DNA from: an uncultured cyanobacterium
Lineage (GTDB): Bacteria > Cyanobacteriota > Cyanobacteriia > Cyanobacteriales > Chroococcidiopsidaceae
Direction: 5' to 3'
Length of the DNA stretch: 23,324 nt
Assembly (NCBI GenBank): GCA_946221495.1
Contig: CAMIFA010000072.1
Span: 1-23,324, forward strand
In this document: piece after piece, positions 1 through 6,823 of the stretch
How positions within the stretch are numbered: the first letter of the stretch is position 1
Layout: each line of letters opens with the position of its first letter
Notes under the pieces: model-generated
What the model was told of the DNA's origin: nothing
Databases searched by the model: none
What the model saw: only the letters and a program-made list of their open reading frames with translations
Translations under genes and position numbers: made by a program

Positions 1-118
1 TGTTGATTTTTAGCCAGAATATACTTCGCTCGATAATCAGCGCGATCGCTAGCACCGAAAATGCTAGCAATGGCCACATTACTACTCCGCCTGCTGTAAA
101 TAATTTGTTTATTTCCAT
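1..118 (-). CDS. exbB: ExbB/TolQ/MotA-family proton channel, N-terminal fragment
   Basis: Reading the minus strand from the ATG at 118 gives an open frame to the window edge (39 codons). The protein starts MEINKLFTAGGVVMWPLLAF and continues into a hydrophobic helix ending LIIERSIFWLKI. The short amphipathic start, the 'GG.VMWPL' stretch and the first membrane helix ending in 'ERS.FW' are typical of the ExbB/TolQ N terminus. ExbB forms the inner-membrane proton channel that energises TonB. A GGAAA stretch lies about 10 bases upstream as a weak ribosome binding site. It diverges from the tonB-like gene at 515, which supports the call. Only the first 39 residues are in the window, so ExbB and TolQ cannot be separated from sequence alone. 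Confidence 0.8.
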   Translation of the reverse strand, partial: MEINKLFTAGGVVMWPLLAFSVLAIALIIERSIFWLKIN

Positions 119-140
119 GTAATGTTTCCAGAAGTATCAA

Positions 141-154
141 TCAACTATAGTTGA
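141..154. promoter_or_regulatory. Perfect palindrome TCAACTATAGTTGA upstream of exbB
   Basis: TCAACTATAGTTGA is its own reverse complement. It sits 23 bases upstream of the exbB start codon, in the control region of a divergent pair, so it could be an operator for a dimeric regulator. It does not match the Fur consensus. The binding protein is unknown. Confidence 0.35.
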
Positions 155-452
155 GTCCGCCAGATCGCTATCTTAAATCAAGCTGATATATTTTCTCAAT
201 AACCAAGCAAGTCTATTAAAACTAGTTCGACTTAGTTTACAAACTTCGTTGGAATTAAAAGTATTGTTAAGAATTTTATGCTAGGCAACTGATGGAGTCA
301 AAAGACAAGCTATCAAACATTCTCTCTCAGCTTAGTAAATACTTTTGGATGATGTATTAAAACCAACATCTTAATTTTTCCCAGAAATTTTTTAAAACAA
401 CCCGTTGTAACTTTTAATAATTTTTCTATTTGGCAGTGGTAACAAACACCAC

Positions 453-481
453 TTGACATTTGCTTTTAAAAATCTTAGCCT
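453..481 (+). promoter_or_regulatory. Candidate tonB promoter (TTGACA and weak -10)
   Basis: A perfect -35 hexamer TTGACA (453-458) is followed after 17 bases by TAGCCT (476-481), which is a poor -10 (three of six). The start codon is 34 bases further on. An inverted repeat AGTGGT/ACCACT immediately precedes and touches the -35. The spacing is right but the -10 is weak. Confidence 0.3.
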
Positions 482-514
482 AACTGAAGTTAATGATAAT
501 AGATAGCAATAGAT

Positions 515-2221
515 ATGGGCTTGTCCACCATTGCTGCAAAGCAGCGAGAAAAAGAAGTAGAAGCTCTCAAATCTCTTCTTTCTTGCAGTCTTATTGGTTC
601 CCTAGCACTGCATATTGGGGTGCTAACCTTTGGTATCGGCAATCTTTTGAACAAAGTGCCGGAAATTACAGACGAACCAGATGAGCCAATAGAAGTGGCA
701 ATCATCGATTCTCCAAATATTAAAGATGTGGAACCAAAAGAAGCAACAGAGGGTGGCTCTGCAAGTGCGGGTGGTGGCGAAGCCCGTAGTAATGCATCTA
801 CTGCGTCATCTCAACCTCCAGCAAAAGCAGCGATCGCTTTCTCTCCAGCACCAATTGTTGCGGCGAAGCCCATACCAACTGCAACTAAGGTAAAGAAATT
901 TGAGCAACCAGTTCAGGCTCCTAAGCCAATTGTGCCGTCTCCAACCCAAGTAACAAAACCTGTTACTACGCCTCCCCCAGTTGCGACTCAACCAAAGCCT
1001 GTTGTTACGCCCTCACCTATTCCAGCTCCTAGCCCGGAAACAGCATCAACGTCGCAGAATCCAGTTGCTGTTAATCAGCCGCCACAAAAAGTTACACCAT
1101 CTGTAGCAAGCTCACCGTCGCTGCAAAATCAAGAGCAAGGTAGTGAACAATTAAGGAATTTATTAGCAGGAGTCAGAAACTCTAGAGATCAACAAATTGC
1201 TGCAAGTGGAACAGGTACTAGCCAAGCAAACTTTGCTGGCGCTTCCGGAAACTCAATAGGAAGTCGTTTTAGTACAGGTAGTGGTACAGGCACTGGTACT
1301 GGCACTGGCTCAGGCAGTGGTACAGGCACTGGTACTGGTACTGGCTCAGGCAGTGGTACAGGCACTGGTACTGGCTCAGGCAGTGGTACAGGCACTGGTA
1401 CTGGTCGTGGTACTGGTACTGGTAATGGTACTGGCTCAACGGTGGCTACAGGCTCAAGGAGGATCAGAAGAGCTGCTCCAGCAGCAGGTAGTGGCAACCG
1501 TGATGCTACAGGTTCGGGTGATGATGGTGTAGGTTGCCGTAGCAACTGTAAACCACTGTATCCAAGCAGTGCGCGACGGCGAGGAGAGGAAGGTCAACCA
1601 CAAGTTAGGGTTGATATCGGTAGTGATGGCAAGGCTACTAACGTTCGACTGGCACGTTCTAGTGGTAATCGTGAGCTTGATGAAGCTGCCCTTAGAGGTG
1701 TCAGACGGGCAAAATATAAAGCTCCCTCTGGTGGACGGCAGGGAGTTTTAGTCAAAGTCGATTTTGCTATAGAAGGTTCACAACGTCACCGCCAGCTCCA
1801 AGAGCGTCGGAAACGCCAAGAAACTGCACGGAGAAATCGGCGGACTAATACGGCAAATGTGACTCGCCCTGCTACCCAGAGGACGGCTGAACGTTCCAAC
1901 CCAACTCGCAGAATTAGAAGAACCACATCGGCTACACAACCGTCAGCAGTGCGATCAAGAAATGCGACAACTGTGTCGCCACGACGTTCAACTCCAACAG
2001 CTGCACCTCGACGGCGGCGTGTAGAAACAGCTACGCCACGCCGCTTGCGGCAAGCTACACCTCGAAGCCAAACTAATTTGCGGCAATCTTTACGCCGTCC
2101 GCGACCAACCTCACAGCCAGCCGCACCCCGTAGTCAAAGCAAGTTACGAAATTCATTACGTACTTATCAACAGCGATCGCAATCCGCTCCTAAGCCTGCT
2201 GCTCCTAATAATAGTCAGTAA
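515..2221 (+). CDS. tonB: TonB-family energy transducer with Gly-repeat and Arg-rich C-terminal extension
   Basis: The 568-residue protein probably couples the ExbB/ExbD proton channel to TonB-dependent outer-membrane transporters for siderophores or vitamins. Residues 1-22 are cytoplasmic, with one membrane helix at about 23-46. An acidic stretch (EPDEPIE) and a Pro/Ala/Val-rich periplasmic spacer follow (about 100-200), then a Gly/Thr/Ser repeat (about 253-308). A TonB C-terminal domain follows at about 341-421: CRSNCKPLYP, then PQVRVDIGSDGKATNVRL, ELDEAALRGVRRAKYKAP, and VKVDF. Most TonB proteins end there. This one continues for about 146 residues, roughly a quarter of them arginine. The ATG at 515 is used because it leaves a short N terminus before the membrane helix; no clear ribosome binding site precedes it. 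It is divergent from exbB. The family call is firm; the transported substrate is unknown. Confidence 0.85.
   Translation: MGLSTIAAKQREKEVEALKSLLSCSLIGSLALHIGVLTFGIGNLLNKVPEITDEPDEPIEVAIIDSPNIKDVEPKEATEGGSASAGGGEARSNASTASSQPPAKAAIAFSPAPIVAAKPIPTATKVKKFEQPVQAPKPIVPSPTQVTKPVTTPPPVATQPKPVVTPSPIPAPSPETASTSQNPVAVNQPPQKVTPSVASSPSLQNQEQGSEQLRNLLAGVRNSRDQQIAASGTGTSQANFAGASGNSIGSRFSTGSGTGTGTGTGSGSGTGTGTGTGSGSGTGTGTGSGSGTGTGTGRGTGTGNGTGSTVATGSRRIRRAAPAAGSGNRDATGSGDDGVGCRSNCKPLYPSSARRRGEEGQPQVRVDIGSDGKATNVRLARSSGNRELDEAALRGVRRAKYKAPSGGRQGVLVKVDFAIEGSQRHRQLQERRKRQETARRNRRTNTANVTRPATQRTAERSNPTRRIRRTTSATQPSAVRSRNATTVSPRRSTPTAAPRRRRVETATPRRLRQATPRSQTNLRQSLRRPRPTSQPAAPRSQSKLRNSLRTYQQRSQSAPKPAAPNNSQ
1283..1438 (+). 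repeat. In-frame tandem repeat (30-36 nt units) coding Gly-Thr/Gly-Ser
   Basis: Units beginning GGTACAGGCACTGGTACTGG occupy 1283-1318 (36 nt), 1319-1354 (36 nt), 1355-1384 (30 nt) and a degenerate stretch from 1385. The 30- and 36-nt units each end with GGCTCAGGCAGT. Lengths are multiples of 6, so unit loss or gain keeps the frame. They encode alternating Gly-Thr and Gly-Ser dipeptides in the periplasmic spacer of the tonB product. Confidence 0.9.
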
Positions 2222-2390
2222 TTGGTTGCCCAAAACAACTTAAATTGGGGTAGATGTCCCATCTGCTCCATTTTCAGAGCAATTGTGTCTACCTACTTAC
2301 TTTTTTGTTGCTTTAAGCGATAACTTTCACTCATTTAAACATCAGCGACAAATTAGCGTTTAGCCTGTTAACTTCTTACAGGAAGACATA

Positions 2391-2468
2391 ATGACTGACA
2401 AGCAATCATGCAGATATCTGTGGCTGATCGAAATTGGGATGGGCAAACTGAAATTAAACTACTTGTAG
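2391..2468 (+). other. Short upstream ORF overlapping the HAD gene start (25 codons)
   Basis: ATG at 2391 is preceded by AGGAAG at 2380-2385, a better ribosome binding site than that of the HAD gene. It reads 25 codons (MTDKQSCRYLWLIEIGMGKL...) to TAG at 2466-2468, in a different frame from the HAD gene that starts at 2408. It may be a leader peptide with coupled initiation, a chance ORF, or the true start displaced by a sequencing or natural frameshift. Confidence 0.25.
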
Positions 2469-3262
2469 TAGATATCGATGGCACGATCGCAGGTGAGTCT
2501 AATGAAATTAGCCAACCTGTAGTCCAAGCAATTAAAGCGGTGCAAGCGAAGGGAATTCCGGTAGCGATCGCTACTGGTCGAATGTATCGTTCTGCCTTAC
2601 GTTTCCACCACAAAATTAACTCTACTCTGCCACTACTTGCCTATCAAGGTGCTTGGATTCAAGATCCTCGTACTCAACAGCTACATCGCCATTGGCCTGT
2701 TTCTAAACAAACTGCACATCAACTATTGGATTACTTTGAACAACCTGAGCTGCGCTCTCTACTTTCTGTCCACTTCTACATCAACGATCAATTATATGTG
2801 CGCGAGATTACCCCAGAAACTTATATCTACTCTCAACGTTCTGGCATTGAAGCGATCGCTGTTGGTGATTTGCGCCAAGCTTTAACCTTTGAACCCACAA
2901 AAGTTTTGGCTTTAAGTGACGACACAGATATCATTGACCAGCTACTCGGAAATCTGCGTCAGCAATACACGCCCGCCGAACTTTACCTAACCAAATCTGT
3001 TGCCACATTCTTTGAAGCTACTAACCCGTTTGTTAACAAAGGTACTGGCGTTCGTTACTTAGCCGAAGAACTACTAGGGCTACAACCAGGCAACGTGATG
3101 ACAATTGGTGATAACTTCAATGATGTAGAAATGCTGGAATATGCTGGTCTTGGGGTAGCGATGGATAATGCACCAGCAGAAGTGAAAGCTTTCGCTCAAT
3201 GGGTTGCTCCCTCTGTAGAACAAGATGGGGTAGCAGCAGCGATTGAGAAGTTTTTGCTATGA
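2408..3262 (+). CDS. Cof-type HAD-superfamily hydrolase
   Basis: This is a 284-residue soluble phosphatase of the haloacid dehalogenase superfamily, class IIB (Cof type), which usually dephosphorylates sugar phosphates, flavin or pyridoxal phosphates. Motif I is VVDIDGT at about residues 20-26, with the nucleophile and general acid aspartates. Motif II is 'IATGR' at about 54-58. The cap domain lies between. Motif III is the lysine in FVNKGTGVRYLAEELLG, and motif IV is MTIGDNFNDVEMLEYAG (GDNxND) near residue 240. Length is normal for the family. The ATG at 2408 lacks a ribosome binding site and is preceded by an overlapping short ORF, so the exact start is uncertain. The substrate cannot be read from sequence. 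It converges on the next gene across a shared hairpin. Confidence 0.85.
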   Translation: MQISVADRNWDGQTEIKLLVVDIDGTIAGESNEISQPVVQAIKAVQAKGIPVAIATGRMYRSALRFHHKINSTLPLLAYQGAWIQDPRTQQLHRHWPVSKQTAHQLLDYFEQPELRSLLSVHFYINDQLYVREITPETYIYSQRSGIEAIAVGDLRQALTFEPTKVLALSDDTDIIDQLLGNLRQQYTPAELYLTKSVATFFEATNPFVNKGTGVRYLAEELLGLQPGNVMTIGDNFNDVEMLEYAGLGVAMDNAPAEVKAFAQWVAPSVEQDGVAAAIEKFLL

Positions 3263-3280
3263 AGTGCCTACAAATCAGAA

Positions 3281-3319
3281 AGGACACCGACGACTGGCCG
3301 TGTTTCGTCTCGGTGTCCT
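3281..3319. terminator. Bidirectional hairpin between convergent genes
   Basis: AGGACACCGA (3281-3290) and TCGGTGTCCT (3310-3319) form a perfect 10-bp stem with a 19-base loop. It begins 18 bases after the HAD stop codon and lies 72 bases beyond the stop of the convergent minus-strand gene. On the plus side there is no T-run; on the minus side it is followed by the T-rich TTTCTGATTTG. It is best read as a shared terminator, stronger on the minus strand. Confidence 0.55.
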
Positions 3320-3391
3320 AACTGGTTCGCTCCTCACACAATGCTATATTAGCCCAAGTCAATACATTTGTCATTACTTTTAACAAAACTT

Positions 3392-4300
3392 CTAAAGCTC
3401 CTTGGGAGCCTCTGTACCAAGTTTATCTTGTAGCAGTAGGCGTAAAACTGATTGCGTAGCCATAACTAATCTCAATCGTGCCTGAGCAAGTTGGGGTGTT
3501 TGAATTTTGACTTCACCCCAAATCCTACAGTTACTGTAAAAAACCTGAAAAGCTTGACTTAAATTTAGCGCTGCTTTTTCCCAATAATTCAACTTCTGGG
3601 AAGTATACGAGTAGTAAAGGTCATCTAATATTCCTATAAGTTGGATGATTAAAGTGCGTTCTGCTACATGGCGATAGCGAAACCCATTCCCAAGCAAATC
3701 AGGCTCGACAACAAACGTTTTACTGCTAATATCTACTGATTTTTTGAGAGTAATTAATTTTTCGCGGTGCGCCATCTGCAAAAGTGAACAGCATCGTGCA
3801 TGAGCGTATTGGACTGTAAATAAATCAGAAGTTGTGATTTGAGTAAGCTGGTGATTTTCCTGAGTTTGCAGTTGTGGAGGGGTAAGGATAATGTAGTGCA
3901 ACCAAGCTGCTACTGCTGCCTCAGGTATTTGCAAGTGAATCCAGCCTGGTGGCACAACTTCAACAGTAAATTCTTGCAGGAGATTTATGGTAATAGCAAG
4001 TTGTTTCTGCGCCCAACACTCTATTTCATCACTGCTGACAACATTTGCTTGAGCGCTACGAACTAAGCTAGCAAGTATATTGGCAATTTCTAGCGTGGGA
4101 ATGTTTTTCACCCCACTAAGGCGGAAGGCGATCGCCCAGACATACAACACTGAATTATAATCTTTAGCTAAATGTAAAGAAGTATGCTTCTGCTGCTGAG
4201 GTTGCTGGATTCGCCCTAAACTCTCTGGAACAGATAATTCTAGAATCGCCTGTAGCCGACTCAACAACACCTGCTTGACTGATAGTAATGGTTGATTCAC
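3392..4300 (-). CDS. DALR anticodon-binding domain protein (orphan ArgRS C-terminal-like)
   Basis: The 302-residue protein resembles the distal part of arginyl-tRNA synthetase but lacks the catalytic core (no HIGH or KMSKS signature). VQYAHARCCSLL at about 163-174 matches the 'VQYAHAR' start of the ArgRS DALR anticodon-binding domain. The C-terminal half keeps LNLSQAFQVFYSNCRI, LAQARLRLVMATQSVLRLLL and the terminal LGTEAPKEL, the equivalent of the ArgRS C terminus. The N-terminal 120 residues are less clear. The start is a GTG at 4300; no alternative start lies between it and the in-frame stop upstream. I recall this architecture as conserved in cyanobacteria and annotated only by its domain. 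Its role is unknown; tRNA binding is an inference. Confidence 0.75.
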   Translation of the reverse strand: MNQPLLSVKQVLLSRLQAILELSVPESLGRIQQPQQQKHTSLHLAKDYNSVLYVWAIAFRLSGVKNIPTLEIANILASLVRSAQANVVSSDEIECWAQKQLAITINLLQEFTVEVVPPGWIHLQIPEAAVAAWLHYIILTPPQLQTQENHQLTQITTSDLFTVQYAHARCCSLLQMAHREKLITLKKSVDISSKTFVVEPDLLGNGFRYRHVAERTLIIQLIGILDDLYYSYTSQKLNYWEKAALNLSQAFQVFYSNCRIWGEVKIQTPQLAQARLRLVMATQSVLRLLLQDKLGTEAPKEL

Positions 4301-4590
4301 AGTAAAATTTTTTGCTTGGTTGCCGAAGCCAGCTAATACTGTTGCGGATATCTAAGTTTGCTTTGATGCTGGTATGATTTTTCCTCAAGGAGATGTGATT
4401 TTGGTCACTTACACGCAAGTGAGTTAACCGTAAAATCTTTTCGATCATCTCATCTATCCTAGATAAAAGCTCTTTTAGCTGATATCCTTTTCAGGTGCGT
4501 TGTTTCATTGGTTCCTATGTGTCTATTGTTCTCACATTAAGCTGCGCCAAAAGCGCTCACTTAAAAAACCTCAAATTTGGTAACTAACAA

Positions 4591-4632
4591 GTAACTTAGA
4601 ATACTAAGATTCTTTTGCCAGACACATAAAAC
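4591..4632 (+). promoter_or_regulatory. NtcA-type site GTAN8TAC with properly spaced -10
   Basis: GTAACTTAGAATAC (4591-4604) matches the NtcA consensus GTAN8TAC exactly. After exactly 22 bases comes TAAAAC (4627-4632), close to the TAN3T -10 box of class II NtcA-activated promoters. The downstream gene (start 4770) is itself a Crp/Fnr regulator with an NtcA-like recognition helix, so auto-regulation or NtcA control are both possible. Confidence 0.45.
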
Positions 4633-4642
4633 AAATGTGGAT

Positions 4643-4656
4643 CTAAGCTAGCTTAG
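4643..4656. promoter_or_regulatory. Perfect palindrome CTAAGCTAGCTTAG
   Basis: This perfect 14-bp palindrome lies 11 bases after the candidate -10 box and shares the CTTAG/CTAAG half-sites with the inverted repeat at 4595-4608. It would be at or just after the transcription start, the place of a repressor site. Confidence 0.35.
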
Positions 4657-4769
4657 TATTAGTAATTGTTAATTGCATCCGGTTTGCCGAGTGAAGTTGC
4701 TTCTGTCAGCACACCGACAATGGCTACCCCTGCTTGTAATATTTTGTCTACCGCGAACTGCTTCGACTT

Positions 4770-5489
4770 ATGCATTCCCAATCCTCCTTTTCAGAGGCAC
4801 CACGACCCTTTTTAACTTGGCAACGGATTCTAGACTGGGCTCAAGAACACTACCGAGTGCGATCGTTTAGCAAAGATGAACGCATTCCCGCTCGACCCGG
4901 ACTACTGTATCTAGTGCAGAAGGGAGCTGTGCGACTGGCAGGTACTGCCCAAGTAAATACTACTGCTAGCCAGCTAACATCTAAACGAATTAACAGAACT
5001 CCAGAAGAAGCTTTTTTAGGCTTTGTCGGCGCTGGACAACCCTTTGAAATTGTTGCTCAATCGCCGTTTACTCTCCAGAGTTATGCCCATGTTGACCAAA
5101 CTTCCGTAGTCTGGATGTACTGGCACGATCTAGACAATTGGCCTCACTTCCGGCGAGAAGTTCTCGATGCGTTTCGCTACCAGCACCAACGCAAGCTGCT
5201 GTGGCTTAGTGCCTTAGGACAACGCCGAACAATTGACCGCCTGTTAGGATTTCTCACCCTCTTAGTTGAAGAATACGGGGAACCCTCAATTAGCGAAGAA
5301 GATCCGGAAGTTTTGCGCGGCTATTGTCTGCCTTTCCCGCTTACTCATGCCCAAATTGGCAGCGCTATTGGCTCAACAAGGGTGACTGTGACTCGTCTGA
5401 TGGGTAAGTTACGTCAACGTGGTTTGCTGATTAATCAGGGAGATAATCTCATTTGTTTGCCAGCTGATTCGATCAATTTGGCACGGTAG
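4770..5489 (+). CDS. Crp/Fnr-family transcriptional regulator (NtcA-like)
   Basis: This 239-residue regulator has an N-terminal cyclic-nucleotide-binding-like beta barrel (about 25-125), with LLYLVQKGAVRLAG in place of the usual effector-domain start and EAFLGFVGAGQPFEI following. A dimerisation helix comes next (about 130-165), then a C-terminal winged helix. The recognition region LTHAQIGSAIGSTRVTVTRL (about 191-210) is almost the same as that of NtcA, so GTAN8TAC-like targets are expected. It is not NtcA itself: the effector domain differs. The ATG at 4770 is the only start in reach, since no in-frame start lies just upstream, and it lacks a ribosome binding site. Known relatives in cyanobacteria respond to cAMP, 2-oxoglutarate or unknown signals; which applies here is not visible. 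Confidence 0.85.
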   Translation: MHSQSSFSEAPRPFLTWQRILDWAQEHYRVRSFSKDERIPARPGLLYLVQKGAVRLAGTAQVNTTASQLTSKRINRTPEEAFLGFVGAGQPFEIVAQSPFTLQSYAHVDQTSVVWMYWHDLDNWPHFRREVLDAFRYQHQRKLLWLSALGQRRTIDRLLGFLTLLVEEYGEPSISEEDPEVLRGYCLPFPLTHAQIGSAIGSTRVTVTRLMGKLRQRGLLINQGDNLICLPADSINLAR

Positions 5490-5697
5490 AACTGGTGTTA
5501 ATGACTAAGAAGTAAAAGATAGCGCGTTAATCAAGAAAGAGTACACGCGCCAGTAAATTAAAAAGCAACTGCTTTGAAGCCCAAACATTAAGATCCAAAA
5601 CCTGAATGCGCTCAAAGCGGTCTGAGTCCAAGCATCTTATTTTTTAGGAGGATCAAAACAGACAGGTAAGATATCTCTGATCGGATCTAATTATATG

Positions 5698-6762
5698 TCA
5701 ACGAATTCTGACAAAGCCAGTTTCCGAGATCAGTTCCTGCCCCTGTTCTGTAAGTAGCAAATCAGCATACGCTTCCCCAGCTTGCTGCTCAATTTGATTA
5801 TTTTGTTTGACCACTACAAATAAATTGCGTGTAAGTGGGTATTGCCCTGTCTGAAAAGCCTTAAGGTTGAGCTGATTGCGTACACTCGGACATTGAGACA
5901 ATGGAACAAATGGTTCTTGATAAGGGGGAATTAGGTTACTTGAACTGCGTCCTAACGGCAGGGACTTAATTGTACATTGTGGTACAACTTCTGGCGCTGA
6001 GGCGTAGTAAATTCCGCCAGCATTGTCTGCTAGTTTGCGTAACGCTTGTGTAGTAGTAGAGACGAACTGCACATTAGAACTAAAAGCCCCGCCTCCTAAA
6101 ATATCTTGGACAAAAAGCTCAACAGTGCCACCATCACTAATTGGGCGGGAAAAAGGCGTAATTGGAATATCAGAACCACCTAATTGTTGCCAATTAGTGA
6201 TCTTGCCTGTGTAAATAGACTTTAACTGGGCAATGGTAAGCCCGGGAATATTTAGATTAGGGTTAACTGCTACTGCCAAGCCGTCAATAGCAATCGGAAT
6301 TTGTTTAAGACTGAAGCCGCGTTGCTGGGCGCGGGTTAACTCTTGATCAAGAATTGGGCGCGAAGACTGAGCAAAAGCAAGTCTGCCATCAAGTAACATC
6401 CGAATGCCAGTAGCAGAACCAGGGGGTTCGCTAGTCGGTTCTACATAACGCAGTTGAAATTGAGGTTTTGCTATCTGTAGGGCTGGGTTAATTGCTACTC
6501 GAATCGGAGCCCATGAGGTACTGCCACCATAGTTAAAAAGTCCTGTTGGGACATTCTGTACAGAGGCAAAGCTGGCGTTAGATTCCCCTAGTCTTTGGGG
6601 CGAGTTGGTGTCATTAGTACCAGGGGAATTATTGGGCTGGGAATTAGTAATTTGACCTAAGTTAATTCCAGATTTGGTGAACCACCACAACCCACCACCG
6701 ATTAACCCTCCTGTAATTAAAAGCGCCAAAACAAGAACGGCTGTTTCGTTTTTTTGAGACAT
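5698..6762 (-). CDS. PstS-like substrate-binding protein, membrane anchored (copy 1)
   Basis: This is a 354-residue periplasmic binding protein of the PstS (phosphate) fold. Residues 8-28 form one hydrophobic helix without a lipobox or clear cleavage site, so it is probably tethered to the inner membrane. A linker rich in Asn/Ser/Pro follows. The domain starts at NVPTGLFNYGGSTSWAPIR; ATGIRMLLDG, FAQSSRPI, IAIDGLAVAVNPNLNIPGL and IYTGKITNWQQLGG are PstS-family motifs. It is the third gene of a minus-strand operon, 61 bp after its paralogue, with which it shares the MSQKNET start and most motifs. No pstC, pstA or pstB genes are present, so a transport role is not supported by context. Sensing for the linked kinase is an inference. 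Confidence 0.85.
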   Translation of the reverse strand: MSQKNETAVLVLALLITGGLIGGGLWWFTKSGINLGQITNSQPNNSPGTNDTNSPQRLGESNASFASVQNVPTGLFNYGGSTSWAPIRVAINPALQIAKPQFQLRYVEPTSEPPGSATGIRMLLDGRLAFAQSSRPILDQELTRAQQRGFSLKQIPIAIDGLAVAVNPNLNIPGLTIAQLKSIYTGKITNWQQLGGSDIPITPFSRPISDGGTVELFVQDILGGGAFSSNVQFVSTTTQALRKLADNAGGIYYASAPEVVPQCTIKSLPLGRSSSNLIPPYQEPFVPLSQCPSVRNQLNLKAFQTGQYPLTRNLFVVVKQNNQIEQQAGEAYADLLLTEQGQELISETGFVRIR

Positions 6763-6823
6763 AACTGAATTACTGCATGAATTAGATCGCCAAACTTTTT
6801 GTACCTTTTATTACCCTGTTTAA

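Larger units (their letters stand above)
119..514. other. Divergent exbB/tonB intergenic region
   Basis: This 396-base AT-rich gap separates the two divergent starts. It contains a perfect 14-bp palindrome at 141-154, an AGTGGT/ACCACT inverted repeat around 435-452, and a TTGACA hexamer at 453-458 pointing towards tonB. The AATGATAAT stretch at about 491-499 resembles half of an iron-regulator (Fur) box. No gene was seen in it. Confidence 0.5.
4301..4769. other. Divergent intergenic region with palindromes and an NtcA-type promoter
   Basis: This 469-base gap lies between the DALR-domain gene and the Crp/Fnr gene. It holds a GTAN8TAC site at 4591-4604, a CTTAG-AATA-CTAAG inverted repeat at 4595-4608 inside the same site, and a perfect 14-bp palindrome CTAAGCTAGCTTAG at 4643-4656. 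No convincing gene was found in either strand. Confidence 0.5.

Noticed and set aside
1189..1545. Minus-strand ORF of 118 codons rich in Pro-Val
   Set aside because: It is the antisense reading of the Gly/Thr/Ser repeat in tonB; the low-complexity repeat keeps several frames open. The plus frame has clear TonB domains.
4164..4448. Minus-strand ORF of 94 codons overlapping the DALR-domain gene start
   Set aside because: It overlaps the well-supported gene in another frame for almost half its length and has no recognisable motif.
5640..5660. Strong Shine-Dalgarno-like AGGAGG on the plus strand
   Set aside because: No start codon follows at a usable distance and no open frame is present; probably chance.
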